From an uncultured Muribaculaceae bacterium (GTDB lineage Bacteria > Bacteroidota > Bacteroidia > Bacteroidales > Muribaculaceae), in assembly GCA_910579675.1 (NCBI GenBank), contig CAJTUF010000023.1:1-40345 (forward strand): 40,345 bases of DNA, in the 5' to 3' direction. This document shows, piece by piece, positions 39,957-40,345 of this stretch. A program made the position numbers and the translations under genes. How positions within the stretch are numbered: position 1 is the first letter of the stretch; each line of letters starts with the position of its first letter. The notes under the pieces were generated by a model. That model searched no databases. It worked only from the letters and a program-made list of their open reading frames with translations, and was not told where the DNA came from.

Positions 39957-39986
39957 CAAAGGTAGCGATCTTTGCGGATGGTACAA
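39957..39986 (-). promoter_or_regulatory. Aquaporin promoter
   Basis: On the minus strand TACCTTTG (39964-39957) matches TAnnTTTG and TTG lies 19 bases upstream (39986-39984). The leader of about 130 bases contains a small CCGC/GCGG hairpin around 39868-39879. Apart from these, 39820-40033 shows nothing else. Confidence 0.65.
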
Positions 39987-40033
39987 GTAAAGATGGAAAA
40001 ACATCGGGGCGAGGAAAAATTTAGCCGAAAAAA

Positions 40034-40065
40034 TTTGCACAATCCAAATAAAGGTCCTACCTTTG
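40034..40065 (+). promoter_or_regulatory. tRNA promoter
   Basis: TTTG (40034-40037) and TACCTTTG (40058-40065) are 20 bases apart, a full consensus match, placed about 40 bases before the tRNA. Confidence 0.8.
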
Positions 40066-40105
40066 CACTCGCAAACGGGAACAAGCCCGGTGCAATGGTA
40101 ATCAA

Positions 40106-40179
40106 GGCGGGATAGCTCAGTTGGTTAGAGCGTCGGATTCATAACCCGGAGGTCCCGAGTTCAATTCTCGGTCCCGCTA
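40106..40179 (+). tRNA. tRNA with CAU anticodon, probably elongator tRNA-Met
   Basis: A 74-base cloverleaf reads by eye: acceptor GGCGGGA/TCCCGCT (first pair G-U), D-arm GCTC/GAGC, anticodon loop TTCATAA with CAT, T-arm CCGAG/CTCGG with loop TTCAATT, discriminator A. The anticodon stem TCGGA/CCCGG has an A-C mismatch next to the loop and a T-G at the far end. CCA is not encoded. The CAU anticodon could be elongator Met or Ile2 (lysidine-modified); the paired first position argues against initiator. Elongator Met is the first choice. Confidence 0.92.
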
Positions 40180-40186
40180 CAAAGAG

Positions 40187-40229
40187 TCAGCGCTTCATCG
40201 CATGGACGGTGAAGCGCTGATTTATTGTT
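40187..40229 (+). terminator. Terminator after the tRNA
   Basis: TCAGCGCTTCA (40187-40197) and TGAAGCGCTGA (40210-40220) form a perfect 11-bp stem, followed by TTTATTGTT, 7 bases after the tRNA end. Confidence 0.85.
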
Positions 40230-40258
40230 GCATAATCGCATTTTTTGATGTATCTTTG
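40228..40258 (+). promoter_or_regulatory. First promoter of the gene at the right edge
   Basis: TTG (40228-40230) and TATCTTTG (40251-40258) are 20 bases apart, matching the Bacteroidetes consensus. Confidence 0.55.
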
Positions 40259-40286
40259 CCGGAAAAGCGGCGCATAGTAAAAAAGC

Positions 40287-40316
40287 TGTGTTTACCGATA
40301 TAAGTTAGTACCTTTG
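40287..40316 (+). promoter_or_regulatory. Second promoter of the gene at the right edge
   Basis: TGTG (40287-40290) and TACCTTTG (40309-40316) form a second promoter candidate, nearer the ATG at 40336. The gene may thus have tandem starts. Confidence 0.5.
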
Positions 40317-40335
40317 CAGAAATAAAATTAGAACA

Positions 40336-40345
40336 ATGGAAAAGA
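40336..40345 (+). CDS. Start of a gene cut off by the window end
   Basis: ATGGAAAAGA at the very end gives M-E-K and follows two promoter candidates and an A-rich leader, so a gene start is likely. Only three codons are present, so its identity cannot be judged. Confidence 0.4.

Overview
The window comes from a member of the Bacteroidales, most likely of a moderately GC-rich gut lineage such as Muribaculaceae. The lineage is inferred from gene content and codon style; no marker gene was searched. Supporting signs are many copies of the Bacteroidetes-type promoter (TTTG about 20 bases upstream of TAnnTTTG), an NVEALA-family peptide with BF3164-like propeller lipoproteins, an outer-membrane barrel with an N-terminal carboxypeptidase-regulatory-like domain, a PA14-containing GH3 enzyme, TonB C-terminal domains used outside TonB itself, and a tRNA gene without an encoded CCA.

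Layout. 1-1983: a BlaI/M56 regulator-protease pair in which the protease carries a TonB-like C-terminal domain. 1997-10704: glnS, a TPR protein and an ABC-F ATPase with overlapping ends, then a Dabb protein, an OPT transporter and a MATE transporter, all on the plus strand. 10734-13357: a small NVEALA peptide followed by two propeller lipoproteins, with hairpins at both gene junctions. 13358-13650: a palindromic repeat element and a strong terminator. 13651-19352 (minus): a MacB-type tripartite exporter (ATPase, two permeases, adaptor, TolC). 19504-24193 (minus): polyprenyl synthase, TonB-domain protein, Fsr-like MFS, CrcB, exported CMD-cupin fusion, GNAT.

24278-27346 (plus): a tiny secreted-peptide ORF and a 972-residue outer-membrane barrel. 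27347-27725: a second repeat copy and the aspS promoter. 27726-31205: aspS, Nif3-like protein, zinc-ribbon coiled-coil protein. 31240-33901: structured leader and GH3 glycosidase. 33902-34343: the largest repeat cluster, in a convergent gap. 34344-38854 (minus): menaquinone genes in transcription order menD-menB-menC-menE, tightly overlapping. 38966-39819 (minus): an aquaporin, with a structured 3' region. 40034-40345: a tRNA(CAU), its terminator, and two promoters leading to a gene cut by the window end.

Most of the window is housekeeping. The parts most worth a second look are the NVEALA peptide/propeller lipoprotein set, the dispersed modular palindromic repeat (one hairpin copy has a base-pair-preserving change), the aquaporin with an altered selectivity filter, and the ABC-F protein whose second nucleotide-binding domain has lost key residues. 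All calls rest on reading motifs by eye; no database search or structure prediction was run.
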